From NCBI RefSeq assembly GCF_004785795.1, contig NZ_SRRO01000001.1, positions 3,100,001-3,164,000 of the forward strand: a stretch of DNA of 64,000 nucleotides. The letters are read 5' to 3'. Positions 1 through 7,281 of this stretch are shown here, in pieces. Source of the stretch: Nocardioides eburneiflavus. GTDB lineage: Bacteria; Actinomycetota; Actinomycetes; Propionibacteriales; Nocardioidaceae. The notes under the pieces were generated by a model that ran no database searches, was not told the DNA's origin, and saw only the letters and a program-made list of their open reading frames with translations. The translations under genes were made by a program, and so were the position numbers. Each line of letters begins with the position of its first letter. The first letter of the stretch is position 1.

Positions 1-126
1 TGTTCGTCCACCGACGCGGTCGAGCTCCTCGAGCACGATCACCCGGTGGTCGCGCAGCTCGTATGCCGCGGTCATACCTGCGATGCCCGCCCCAAGAACA
101 ATGACGTCAGCGTCGGTGTGGACCAT
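1..126 (-). CDS. Flavin amine oxidase-like protein, N-terminal part only
   Basis: The first 42 codons of a minus-strand gene that runs off the window edge. It begins at an ATG at 126 and shows a textbook dinucleotide-binding start: VIVLGAGIAGMTAAYEL (GxGxxG), then VIVLEELDRVGGR, the RxGGR signature of FAD-dependent amine oxidases and related flavoproteins (MAO, protoporphyrinogen oxidase, desaturases). The family is read from these motifs only; the substrate cannot be told. It is divergent from a polyamine-type ABC importer about 210 bp away, so oxidation of an imported amine is a reasonable inference. The 127-338 gap presumably holds both promoters. Confidence 0.75.
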   Translation of the reverse strand, partial: MVHTDADVIVLGAGIAGMTAAYELRDHRVIVLEELDRVGGRT

Positions 127-338
127 GGTGACCTCCGGATCGTGCGTGTCTATGTACACCTCAGATTGGCTCAAGCACCTGCCAGCGAGGTCCTGGCTCC
201 TCACACAACGCCCGATCGGGGGAGTGGCGATTGCCCACCGGGTTAGCATCCCCCAGTTGGGCGGTGACTAGGGAGGTGCCTGAGGTCACAGCGCGACTGC
301 GCCTACCGTGAGGACACACGGCAAGGACGGAGGGCGCC

Positions 339-1256
339 ATGAGCCTCGTCAAGGAGACAATGGACCTGGACGCGCATCCACAAGCGTCCGGTGACGCGCA
401 GAGGAAAAGACGCTTCGCCCTCACCAACCCGCTGTTGGTGCTTCCGGCAGCCGTTTTTGTCGCTCTCGCATTCGGCTACCCGGTGCTACAGATGTTTTGG
501 CTGAGCATCACAGACTTTCCGACCGGGGAGGGAAGTTGGTACTCGAACTTCAGTTGGTACTTCTCGGACGCGACCCAGATGACGATTCTGCGCCGCACCT
601 TCCTGGTTGCCGCGTGGGTCACGGTGTCGTGCCTCGTGCTGGGTTTCCCATACGCATACCTCATGACGACAGTGAGCAAGAGGTGGCGGCTGGTCATGAT
701 CGCCGGTGTGATGCTGCCGTTTTGGTCAAACCTCGTGGTGCGGACCTACGCCTGGGTCATCCTGCTCCAGGACGTTGGCCCCGTCCCGGCCCTCATCGAG
801 TCCTTCGGCATCGACGCACCACGACTGATCGGCAATGTCGCCGGCATGACGATCGGCGCGACCCAGGTGCTACTTCCGTTCCTGGTCCTGCCGCTCTACG
901 CCGGCCTGCAAGGAATCGATCGCAGGCTGCTGGATGCGGCGCAGAGTCTTGGGGCCAACCCCGCGAAGGCATTTGTCAAGATCTACCTACCGCTGGCGGT
1001 GCCTGGTGTGTTCGCTGGAGGCATGCTCGTGTTCGTGTTGTCCCTGGGCTTCTACTTCACCCCGGCGCTTCTGGGAAGTCCGGGTGAAAGCCTGATCTCC
1101 CAACAGATCGTCATCCAGACCAGCAAGTTGCTGGCGTTCGGCCGAGGCGGCGCCATGGCGTTCATTCTGCTGGTGCTCACGTTGGTTCTCTTTGGCCTCG
1201 CCGGGATCGTGACCCGCGCGCGCACGCGCGGCATCGATGCTGGAGGTGCGCGATGA
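339..1256 (+). CDS. ABC transporter permease, spermidine/putrescine (PotB) type
   Basis: A 305-residue inner-membrane permease. A soluble N-terminus of about 30 residues is followed by six likely membrane segments. The cytoplasmic EAA-type loop is clear near residues 200-220 (DAAQSLGANPAKAF, then IYLPLAVPGV), where the ATPase docks. Length and the TNPLLVLPAAVF start fit PotB/PotH-like permeases of the polyamine/opine/Fe family. The ATG at 339 follows a GGAGG-like site. The stop overlaps the next permease start by 4 bp (ATGA), so the two are translationally coupled. No substrate-binding protein gene lies in the window, so substrate is inferred from family only. Confidence 0.88.
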   Translation: MSLVKETMDLDAHPQASGDAQRKRRFALTNPLLVLPAAVFVALAFGYPVLQMFWLSITDFPTGEGSWYSNFSWYFSDATQMTILRRTFLVAAWVTVSCLVLGFPYAYLMTTVSKRWRLVMIAGVMLPFWSNLVVRTYAWVILLQDVGPVPALIESFGIDAPRLIGNVAGMTIGATQVLLPFLVLPLYAGLQGIDRRLLDAAQSLGANPAKAFVKIYLPLAVPGVFAGGMLVFVLSLGFYFTPALLGSPGESLISQQIVIQTSKLLAFGRGGAMAFILLVLTLVLFGLAGIVTRARTRGIDAGGAR

Positions 1257-2047
1257 CCGGCCGTTCCGTATCCCTCGGACGCGCCCTGCTGATCGCATAC
1301 TCGGTACTGGTCGGCATGGTGCTCGTCCTTCCCACCTTCGTGGTGGTGCCTGTGAGCTTCTCGGATCAGAAGAGCTTGCGGCTGCCTAAGGGTTTCTCGA
1401 CCCAGTGGTACGAGAACTTCTTCACCGACCCCGGCTGGTACGAATCGGCCATCCTCTCGCTGCGCGTCGGCCTGGTGGTGACTGTCATTGCGACTGTCCT
1501 GGGAACGGCCGCAGCACTCGGCCTGAACAAGGCGCTCGGTGCCTGGAAGGGTGCTGCGCGAGCCTGGCTCCTCGCGCCGATCATCGTGCCCGGTGTGATC
1601 ACGGCTATCGGTATCTTCTACGTGTTCCTCAAGCTCGGCTTGACGCAGAATTACTGGGGCTTCGTGATTGCCCACACGGTGATGGCGATCCCATTCGTGA
1701 TCGTCACGGTAACGGCTTCACTGTCGGGCTTCGATCACCAACTCGTGAAGGCTGCGCAGAGTCTGGGAGCGCGCCCATGGAGCGCGTTCCGGCAAGTGAT
1801 GTTGCCCCTGATCGCCCCAGGAGTGATCACCGGCGCCTTGTTCGCGTTCCTGACCTCCTTCGACGAGGCCATCATCACGCTCTTCCTGTCGGGTCCGTTC
1901 ACCCGGACCCTGCCCGTCAAGATCTACCAAAGCGTCACTCAGGAGTTCGATCCGACAGTGGCGGCGGCCTCCACCCTGCTGCTCGTAGTGACCACTCTTC
2001 TCATGATCCTCATCGGTGTTCTCAGTGCGATGAGGGAAAGGCGATAG
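1253..2047 (+). CDS. ABC transporter permease, PotC type
   Basis: A 264-residue second permease of the same importer. It has about six hydrophobic segments and an EAA loop near residues 163-185 (AAQSLGARPWSAF, then VMLPLIAPGV), closely parallel to the loop in the upstream permease. This is expected of a PotB/PotC heterodimer. It starts at an ATG overlapping the previous stop by 4 bp and ends 2 bp before the ATPase gene. The closest well-known families carry polyamines, but opine and phosphonate-like relatives exist, so the cargo is open. Confidence 0.88.
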   Translation: MTGRSVSLGRALLIAYSVLVGMVLVLPTFVVVPVSFSDQKSLRLPKGFSTQWYENFFTDPGWYESAILSLRVGLVVTVIATVLGTAAALGLNKALGAWKGAARAWLLAPIIVPGVITAIGIFYVFLKLGLTQNYWGFVIAHTVMAIPFVIVTVTASLSGFDHQLVKAAQSLGARPWSAFRQVMLPLIAPGVITGALFAFLTSFDEAIITLFLSGPFTRTLPVKIYQSVTQEFDPTVAAASTLLLVVTTLLMILIGVLSAMRERR

Positions 2048-2049
2048 TC

Positions 2050-3183
2050 ATGGCCGTAAAGAACCACGGGGTAGGGCTCACCCTCAATGGGCTGACTAAG
2101 AGGTACGGAAGCGTTACAGCCCTCGACAATGTCGACCTGACGATCGCGCCGGGGGAGTTCATGACCTTCCTCGGGCCGAGCGGCAGCGGAAAGACGACCA
2201 CACTCAACCTCATCGCCGGGTTCGTCGAGCCCGATGACGGGCAGATTCTGATGGGCGATCGCTCCCTGGTCGGAATCCCACCTCACCGACGCAACATCGG
2301 GGTGGTCTTCCAGAACTACGCTCTGTTCCCGCACCTGCGAGTGACCGACAACGTCGCGTTCCCCCTCAAGCAGCGAAAACTGAAGAAGAGCGAGATCACA
2401 CGCAAGGTCGGCGCGATCCTCGAAACCGTGGGCCTGTCCCATCTCGCGAGCCGCTATCCACGCGAGCTCTCTGGTGGCCAGCAGCAGCGAGTTGCTCTCG
2501 CCCGAGCGTTGGTATTTGACCCTCAGCTCCTACTGCTCGATGAGCCGCTAGGCGCGCTCGACAAGAGACTGCGCGAGGGTCTGCAGCTAGAGATCAAGCG
2601 GATCCACCAAGAGGTCGGCGTCACCTTCATCTTCGTTACTCATGACCAAGAGGAAGCGCTCGTCATGTCCGACCGCATCGCGGTCTTCAACGAAGGCGGA
2701 CTGGAGCACGTGGCGACGGCGCACGAGCTCTACGAGAATCCACGGACCCTCTTCGCTGCGCAGTTCCTTGGCAACTCGAACGTGATGCGCGGCTCGCTGG
2801 TCCAGGACGGCGACGACATGCGCTTCAGCGGCGACGGATTCAATCTGAGGGCTCCGGCAACTGGAGCATCCGCGGGGGAACGTGCAGCGCTCGTCATCCG
2901 TCCCGAACAACTTCGCGTCGTCCCTGCAGGGCACGTGGTGGCGGACAATCTGAATTCCCTGACCGGAACCGTCTCGAACGTCATCTACCTTGGTGGACGG
3001 CAACGGCTGATCATCGACGTCCGAGGTCAGGAACTCATGGCGGACGAAATGGCGCCTCAGTTCCAGCACCGACCCGGCGACGCGGTCGTCGTCACCTGGA
3101 ACCCCGCCGCAACCAGTCTCGTGGACCCCGGCCCCGCTACGGGGGTACATCACGTCGCCGACGAGGTCAGCGTCCTGGCCTGA
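2050..3183 (+). CDS. ABC transporter ATP-binding protein, PotA type
   Basis: A 377-residue ATPase of the importer. Walker A is GPSGSGKT (residues 42-49), the Q-loop is at VVFQNYALFPH, the signature is LSGGQQQR (from 140), Walker B is LLLLDEP (about 160-166), and the H-loop is FVTHDQEEA. A C-terminal TOBE-like domain (about 280-377, starting RPEQLRV) marks the PotA/MalK subgroup. The reading frame is open further upstream, but the ATG at 2050, 2 bp after the permease stop and matching the family start, is the sensible start. It is the last gene of the operon and is followed by a strong hairpin. Confidence 0.9.
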   Translation: MAVKNHGVGLTLNGLTKRYGSVTALDNVDLTIAPGEFMTFLGPSGSGKTTTLNLIAGFVEPDDGQILMGDRSLVGIPPHRRNIGVVFQNYALFPHLRVTDNVAFPLKQRKLKKSEITRKVGAILETVGLSHLASRYPRELSGGQQQRVALARALVFDPQLLLLDEPLGALDKRLREGLQLEIKRIHQEVGVTFIFVTHDQEEALVMSDRIAVFNEGGLEHVATAHELYENPRTLFAAQFLGNSNVMRGSLVQDGDDMRFSGDGFNLRAPATGASAGERAALVIRPEQLRVVPAGHVVADNLNSLTGTVSNVIYLGGRQRLIIDVRGQELMADEMAPQFQHRPGDAVVVTWNPAATSLVDPGPATGVHHVADEVSVLA

Positions 3184-3202
3184 TGTTGCTGTAGCCGTAG
3201 GC

Positions 3203-3243
3203 GTCAATGCCGCCGCCCGGGATATCTGGGCGGCGGCTTTGAC
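3203..3243. terminator. Bidirectional hairpin terminator
   Basis: A near-perfect inverted repeat: arms of 16 bases with one mismatch (GTCAATGCCGCCGCCC at 3203-3218) around a 9-base loop. The right arm ends in TTTGAC, and on the opposite strand the left arm also gives a short T-run. It sits between the convergent ABC operon and the minus-strand SnoaL-like gene, so it can end transcription from both sides. Confidence 0.75.
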
Positions 3244-3255
3244 GTTCCTCTGGGA

Positions 3256-3657
3256 TCAGGGTTTGCGGTTCTCGAGTGGCTGTACGTAATCGCACAATCG
3301 AGTGATGCGCCCATCCCGTACCGAACAGAAACTTGCGACCTCCAGGGTCATCGGCCCCTCCGGTGTGGTGAGGCGTTGAATCCATTCGACGGCGCAACTG
3401 GTCTCGTCGGAGAGCGCTGTCCGAACCTCGCCCGTAGCGCTGTTGAAGGCCCGACCCTTCATTCTGCCCAGCTTCCGCGCGATGTTGGCAGCGCCGGTGA
3501 CAGTTCCGAAGAAGGCGTCGTAGAACACCGCGTCACCGTCAAGTTGCTGTTCGATTCGACCCGGCTCGCCGCGCAGAATCCCGGTAACGACCTCGCCCCA
3601 TGAGGCCAAGACGAGCGAATCGATTGCCAAGTTGATGACGGCATCACTTCCGCTCAC
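3256..3657 (-). CDS. SnoaL/NTF2-like domain protein
   Basis: A 133-residue protein with the features of the nuclear transport factor 2/SnoaL superfamily: an N-terminal helix, a central VFYDAFFGTVTG strand-turn, and a C-terminal strand with the ending DGRITRLCDYVQP. This ending is very common in SnoaL-like polyketide cyclases and ketosteroid isomerase relatives. No specific catalytic role can be read. The ATG overlaps the stop of the saccharopine dehydrogenase-like gene by 4 bp, so it is the last gene of a three-gene minus-strand operon. Confidence 0.7.
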   Translation of the reverse strand: MSGSDAVINLAIDSLVLASWGEVVTGILRGEPGRIEQQLDGDAVFYDAFFGTVTGAANIARKLGRMKGRAFNSATGEVRTALSDETSCAVEWIQRLTTPEGPMTLEVASFCSVRDGRITRLCDYVQPLENRKP

Positions 3658-4820
3658 GAGGGTGCCCCGTCGTCGAACACCACGCGCACGTCAAGCGGTG
3701 GCTCGCCGCCGGCCGCGCCGGCGTACGGCGCGAGACGTTCGATGAAGTCTCGTGGGTCGATGAAGGCCTCCGGTCCCTGGACTCCCCGAGTCGTGATCTC
3801 CCCACGCGCCAACATGAGAGCCGCGATGGCTGTGGGAATGCACGTCGACTCGCCCATCCCGCCGCGAGGCATCAGAGGAGTCGTGACGAAGACTCTCGCT
3901 CGGCGTCCGTCCTTCACGCCTTCTGCGTAGGAGAAGACCCCTGGAAACGGAGGGATCTCGCCGGCTTCAGGCCACCTGCGGCCGGGGGTGAGCAGGAGCT
4001 CTCGACTGGCCTCGGCCACTGTGAGCTCGCCGGTGCGGACCCGGTCACGTAGTCCGCGGGCGATGTTCATCAGTCCGGGGCGACCGAACATCGCGTTCAC
4101 CGAGTGCTTGATCTCGGGGAATGTGCGAGGGAGCGAGATCGGCTCGGGGTGACCGCAGGTCCAAAGCGTCCCAACACCGTAACCCGGGTAGTCCACGGTG
4201 AACTCCTCGAGTGCGTCAGCCTGATGGAACTGCCCGTCACGCCAGACGCGGATCGGGTCAGCCAGGTTGTGAATCCAGTGGTCGATCGCAGCAGAAGGCT
4301 GCACGTCCGCCGGGTCCTCAGGCACCGGAGGAATGCCGACTCCGCCGCGCCAGACCGTGTGCAGAGTCTCCACGGTGTCGAACTGTGCGTGAGCCACTGC
4401 AGCCAGGAGATTCGAGACGCCGGGGGAGGCGCCCATGCCTACGATGGCCGTCACTCCCGCAGCCTCAGCCTTCTCATGCAAGGCGAACATCTCGATGGTG
4501 GGTTCCCAGTCGTCAGCGATGTCGAGGTAATGCACGCCGCAGTCGATGGCGGCCTGCAGAACTGGCGGACCGAAAAGGTAGAAGGGGCCGACCGTGTTGA
4601 TCACGATGTCCGCGCCTTCGAACGCCCTGACGAGGGCGTCACGGTCGGTCACGTCGAGCTGCAGGTGCGACGCCTTGTCCCCGATGTCGTGCGCGACCTC
4701 CCGCGCACGTGCGTCGCTGAGGTCGGCAACCGTGACGGACGTAATGGCCGAGTCTGCGGCAACGACGACGCTGGCCACACGACCCATGTCGCCGCCGCCT
4801 CCGACGATGATGACGTGCAT
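3654..4820 (-). CDS. Saccharopine dehydrogenase-family NAD(P)-binding protein
   Basis: A 388-residue protein with an N-terminal Rossmann fold (VIIVGGGGDMGRVASVV at residues 3-19, then ADLSDARAREVA). The motif INTVGPFYLFGPPVL near residue 75 is typical of the saccharopine dehydrogenase/carboxynorspermidine synthase-like family. The remainder is a mixed C-terminal domain. A good site (AAAGGAG, 7-8 bases before the ATG) fixes the start at 4820. It lies between an SDR and a SnoaL-like gene. The family includes amine and amino-acid oxidoreductases and lipid-modifying enzymes, so the reaction stays undefined. Confidence 0.75.
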   Translation of the reverse strand: MHVIIVGGGGDMGRVASVVVAADSAITSVTVADLSDARAREVAHDIGDKASHLQLDVTDRDALVRAFEGADIVINTVGPFYLFGPPVLQAAIDCGVHYLDIADDWEPTIEMFALHEKAEAAGVTAIVGMGASPGVSNLLAAVAHAQFDTVETLHTVWRGGVGIPPVPEDPADVQPSAAIDHWIHNLADPIRVWRDGQFHQADALEEFTVDYPGYGVGTLWTCGHPEPISLPRTFPEIKHSVNAMFGRPGLMNIARGLRDRVRTGELTVAEASRELLLTPGRRWPEAGEIPPFPGVFSYAEGVKDGRRARVFVTTPLMPRGGMGESTCIPTAIAALMLARGEITTRGVQGPEAFIDPRDFIERLAPYAGAAGGEPPLDVRVVFDDGAPS

Positions 4821-4861
4821 GTCGTGCTCCTTTCGCTAGTGATGGCTGGTAGGACGGGCGC

Positions 4862-5644
4862 TTACTGAGCGGTGTAGCCGCCGTCGACGACGAGGGTCTG
4901 TCCCGTCATGAAGTTGGAGGCTGCTGTCGCCAAGAACACCGCTGGTCCGGTCATGTCCTCAACCTGTGCCCAGCGCCCAACGGGCGTCGCCTTGCGCATG
5001 TAGGCGGCTGCTTCCTCTACCGCGGTGGCGCTTGCCAACATGTCGGTCTCCACGAAGCCGGGGCACAGAGCGTTGACCTGAACTCCCTTGCGTGCCCACT
5101 CGAGCGCAAGTGCCTTGGTCAGACCGATGACCGCATGCTTCGAAGCCGTGTACGCCGCCTCTCCGCGCACCGCTACGAGGCCGAACATCGAAGCGACGTT
5201 CACCACCTTGCCGCCGCCGTCGAGAAGTTGGGGGCCTGCCTCTTGGCACAGCAGGAGCACGGCCCGCAGATTCAGGTCCATGACCCTTTGCCACTCGTCC
5301 AACGTGGTGCGTTGGACGGTCTGCTCGTTGTCGTAACCTGCGTTGTTCACCAAGATGTCCAGCCCGCCCAATTCGGCGGTAGCTTGCGACACGCCGTCAC
5401 GTATCGCGTCGGGATTGCCGAGGTCGGCCACAACTGGACTGATCGAGCCCGGCATCTCCGAAGCGCGGGTGCAGGTCTCCACGAGGTCGCTGTTGGTTCG
5501 AGCCATCGCAGACACGACTGCACCTCTTGCCGCGAACTCAAGAGCGATCGCACGACCGATGCCGCGACTGGCCCCGGTAACTAGTGCCCGCTTGCCTGCC
5601 ATGTCGAAGAGGTCGGCAGCTGAAGATTCGGCGTTGGTCGGCAT
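4862..5644 (-). CDS. SDR family NAD(P)-dependent oxidoreductase
   Basis: A 260-residue classical short-chain dehydrogenase: cofactor motif TGASRGIGRAIA, NNAG after DILVNNAGY, a catalytic Ser in VNVASMFG, YTASKHA with Tyr and Lys, and a C-terminal TGQTLVVDGGYTAQ. A TTG lies one codon upstream (5647), but GAAGG lies 6 bases before the ATG at 5644, so that ATG is chosen. First gene of the minus-strand trio. Its promoter shares a 180-bp gap with the response regulator gene, which contains a perfect inverted repeat. The 2-oxo/hydroxy substrate is unknown. Confidence 0.85.
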   Translation of the reverse strand: MPTNAESSAADLFDMAGKRALVTGASRGIGRAIALEFAARGAVVSAMARTNSDLVETCTRASEMPGSISPVVADLGNPDAIRDGVSQATAELGGLDILVNNAGYDNEQTVQRTTLDEWQRVMDLNLRAVLLLCQEAGPQLLDGGGKVVNVASMFGLVAVRGEAAYTASKHAVIGLTKALALEWARKGVQVNALCPGFVETDMLASATAVEEAAAYMRKATPVGRWAQVEDMTGPAVFLATAASNFMTGQTLVVDGGYTAQ

Positions 5645-5767
5645 CAAGGTCCTTCAAGGGTTGGCAAGGGACTGGGATGCCCACGCTGGCGGCTTCGTCC
5701 TCCATTGGGAACCACCTCAAGGCGAAGTGCGCCCACATGGGGGACTGGACCGGGCATCTGACCCTTG

Positions 5768-5816
5768 CTCCTGAATGAACGATCAGTTATGTTGTGACTG
5801 ATCGTTCATTCAGGAG
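5768..5816. promoter_or_regulatory. Perfect 20-bp inverted repeat (operator or RNA hairpin) before response regulator
   Basis: Arms 5768-5787 and 5797-5816 are exact reverse complements over 20 bases, separated by 9 bases. The inner core (GAACGATCAGT and its complement ACTGATCGTTC) looks like TetR-family operators. The right arm ends in CAGGAG and directly continues into the GGAG Shine-Dalgarno of the gene at 5825. If transcription starts upstream of the repeat, the hairpin would occlude the ribosome site. A TetR gene lies about 1 kb away (6520-7152). No T-run follows, so it is not a usual terminator. Confidence 0.7.
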
Positions 5817-5824
5817 GAGTTGCG

Positions 5825-6511
5825 ATGACTGCATTGCTTGCCGAACGACCCGCCGACCAGGACGCCCTCGTCGCCGTCTCGAACGACGTGCATGACCCAG
5901 ACCGTTGCCGGCCCCAGCGAATTCTCGTAGTTGATGACATGGAACTCGTCCAAGCCGGCCTACGTGCCCTCCTGACGGACCAGACCTATGTCGCCTCATG
6001 TCTGACGGCGGGTTCGCTCCAAACTGCATGGGACCTCGTTCGCCGCCACCAGCCCCAGCTCGTGGTCCTCAGCACGTCGGTTGCCGGCGAATCCGGCCTC
6101 GTGCTGTGTCGACACATCCGCGACCACATGCCGCACGTGCGCGTGTTGCTGATGTCGTCCGAAGGGCGAGTCTCGAACTCGCTAGCCCGCGCCAACGGCG
6201 CCATCGGCTTCTTGCCCAAGCACCTGCCGGCACCAAGCATCCTTGCAGTCGTGGAGCGCGCGGTCGCCGGCGAGCAGGTGTTCCCGCGTGACTCTTCCGC
6301 GGACTCCGAACCCGAGTCTGCCCTCTCGCGACGTGAGTTGGACGTCCTGCGCAACCTGGTCGCGGGCCTCAGCAACCCCGAAATGGCCCTGGCCCTCAGC
6401 CTCTCGCGCCACACCGTCAAACAGCACACCAGCGCCGTATATCGAAAGCTTGGCGTAAGAAACCGTGCGCAGGCGGCCGGTCGCGCACGGGAACTCGGGC
6501 TGGTGGCTTGA
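5825..6511 (+). CDS. LuxR/NarL-type response regulator with atypical receiver
   Basis: A 228-residue regulator: receiver domain about residues 31-150 and LuxR-type HTH about 165-225 (LSRRELDVLRNLVAGLSNPE, SRHTVKQHTSAVYRKLGV). The receiver keeps the acidic pair (D37, D38 in VVDDME) and the conserved Lys (K132 in FLPKH). At the phospho-acceptor position, however, it reads VVLSTSVAGESG: Ser83 stands where Asp is expected. No histidine kinase gene is near, so it is an orphan and may work without phosphorylation. The inverted repeat immediately upstream overlaps its ribosome site. Confidence 0.85.
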   Translation: MTALLAERPADQDALVAVSNDVHDPDRCRPQRILVVDDMELVQAGLRALLTDQTYVASCLTAGSLQTAWDLVRRHQPQLVVLSTSVAGESGLVLCRHIRDHMPHVRVLLMSSEGRVSNSLARANGAIGFLPKHLPAPSILAVVERAVAGEQVFPRDSSADSEPESALSRRELDVLRNLVAGLSNPEMALALSLSRHTVKQHTSAVYRKLGVRNRAQAAGRARELGLVA

Positions 6512-6519
6512 TCCGGCCC

Positions 6520-7152
6520 TCATTCCTGCGGTGCAGCCCCTACCAGTCGCAGCGCCAAGGCTACGTATTCGTCCTCGACCTCTTCGACGGTGAGGCGGCC
6601 ACCGCTGCGGAACCACAGGAAGCTGTACTCGCACATCTGGAGGATCGCGAAGGTGGTCACCGTGATGTCGCGGAGGGCGAAGACTCCGGCCGTTGAACCG
6701 TCCTCCAAAATCTCCTTCAGGATCACCAGGAACTGTCGCTGTTGCTTCGCCAACTCTTCGCGGCGCTTGGGCTCCAACGACGTCGCCAGCGTGAGGTAGC
6801 TGTGGTTACCACTCTCGGAGAGGGCTTCGATCTGGATGTGGACCATCGCGCGTACGTACGCAGCGAGGCGAGTGGTTGGGTCTCCGTCGGCCGGGAGCCG
6901 GGTAACGAGGTACTCGTGAGACCACGCGTACATCTGAGTCAGCATCTCAGCGAGTAGGTCCTGCTTCGAGGGGAAGTGCCAGTACATGTTTGCAGGCGTC
7001 ATTCCAGCGGCCTTGGCGATACGAGTGACCGCGGTGCCCTCGTAACCGAACTCGGTGAACAGTTGCGCCGCCGCGTCGAGGAGTCGTCCCCGGGCATCGT
7101 TGTTGGAGCCTGCGGGCACGATACGACCCGGCGGGAGGGAGGAACGCGCCAT
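6520..7152 (-). CDS. TetR family transcriptional regulator
   Basis: A 210-residue TetR regulator. The N-terminal HTH is clear (residues about 22-68: ARGRLLDAAAQLFTEFGYEG, then ITPAN-like AAGMTPANMYWHFPSK). A variable helical ligand domain follows, ending in EVEDEYVALALRLVGAAP. The frame is open to 7293, but the ATG at 7152 (MARSS) suits the family. It is divergent from the CoA ligase operon with about 130 bp between, and convergent with the response regulator. Acyl-CoA or CoA-ester sensing is the usual role of such neighbours, which is inference here. Confidence 0.88.
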   Translation of the reverse strand: MARSSLPPGRIVPAGSNNDARGRLLDAAAQLFTEFGYEGTAVTRIAKAAGMTPANMYWHFPSKQDLLAEMLTQMYAWSHEYLVTRLPADGDPTTRLAAYVRAMVHIQIEALSESGNHSYLTLATSLEPKRREELAKQQRQFLVILKEILEDGSTAGVFALRDITVTTFAILQMCEYSFLWFRSGGRLTVEEVEDEYVALALRLVGAAPQE

Positions 7153-7281
7153 GTCGTGAATCCTAGGCGCGTCATCCCCCGGTCGGGCACTAAGACCGCT
7201 TCGCGCCGGCCCCTCGACGGTGGCTCCGCGATAGTCGGATGTGACTGGGATCAGTCCCCGCGACCGATAGGAGCCGCACGC

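Noticed and set aside
5768..5816. The 20-bp inverted repeat as a transcription terminator
   Set aside because: It lies between divergent promoters, not after a gene, and is followed by a ribosome site and start codon rather than a T-run.
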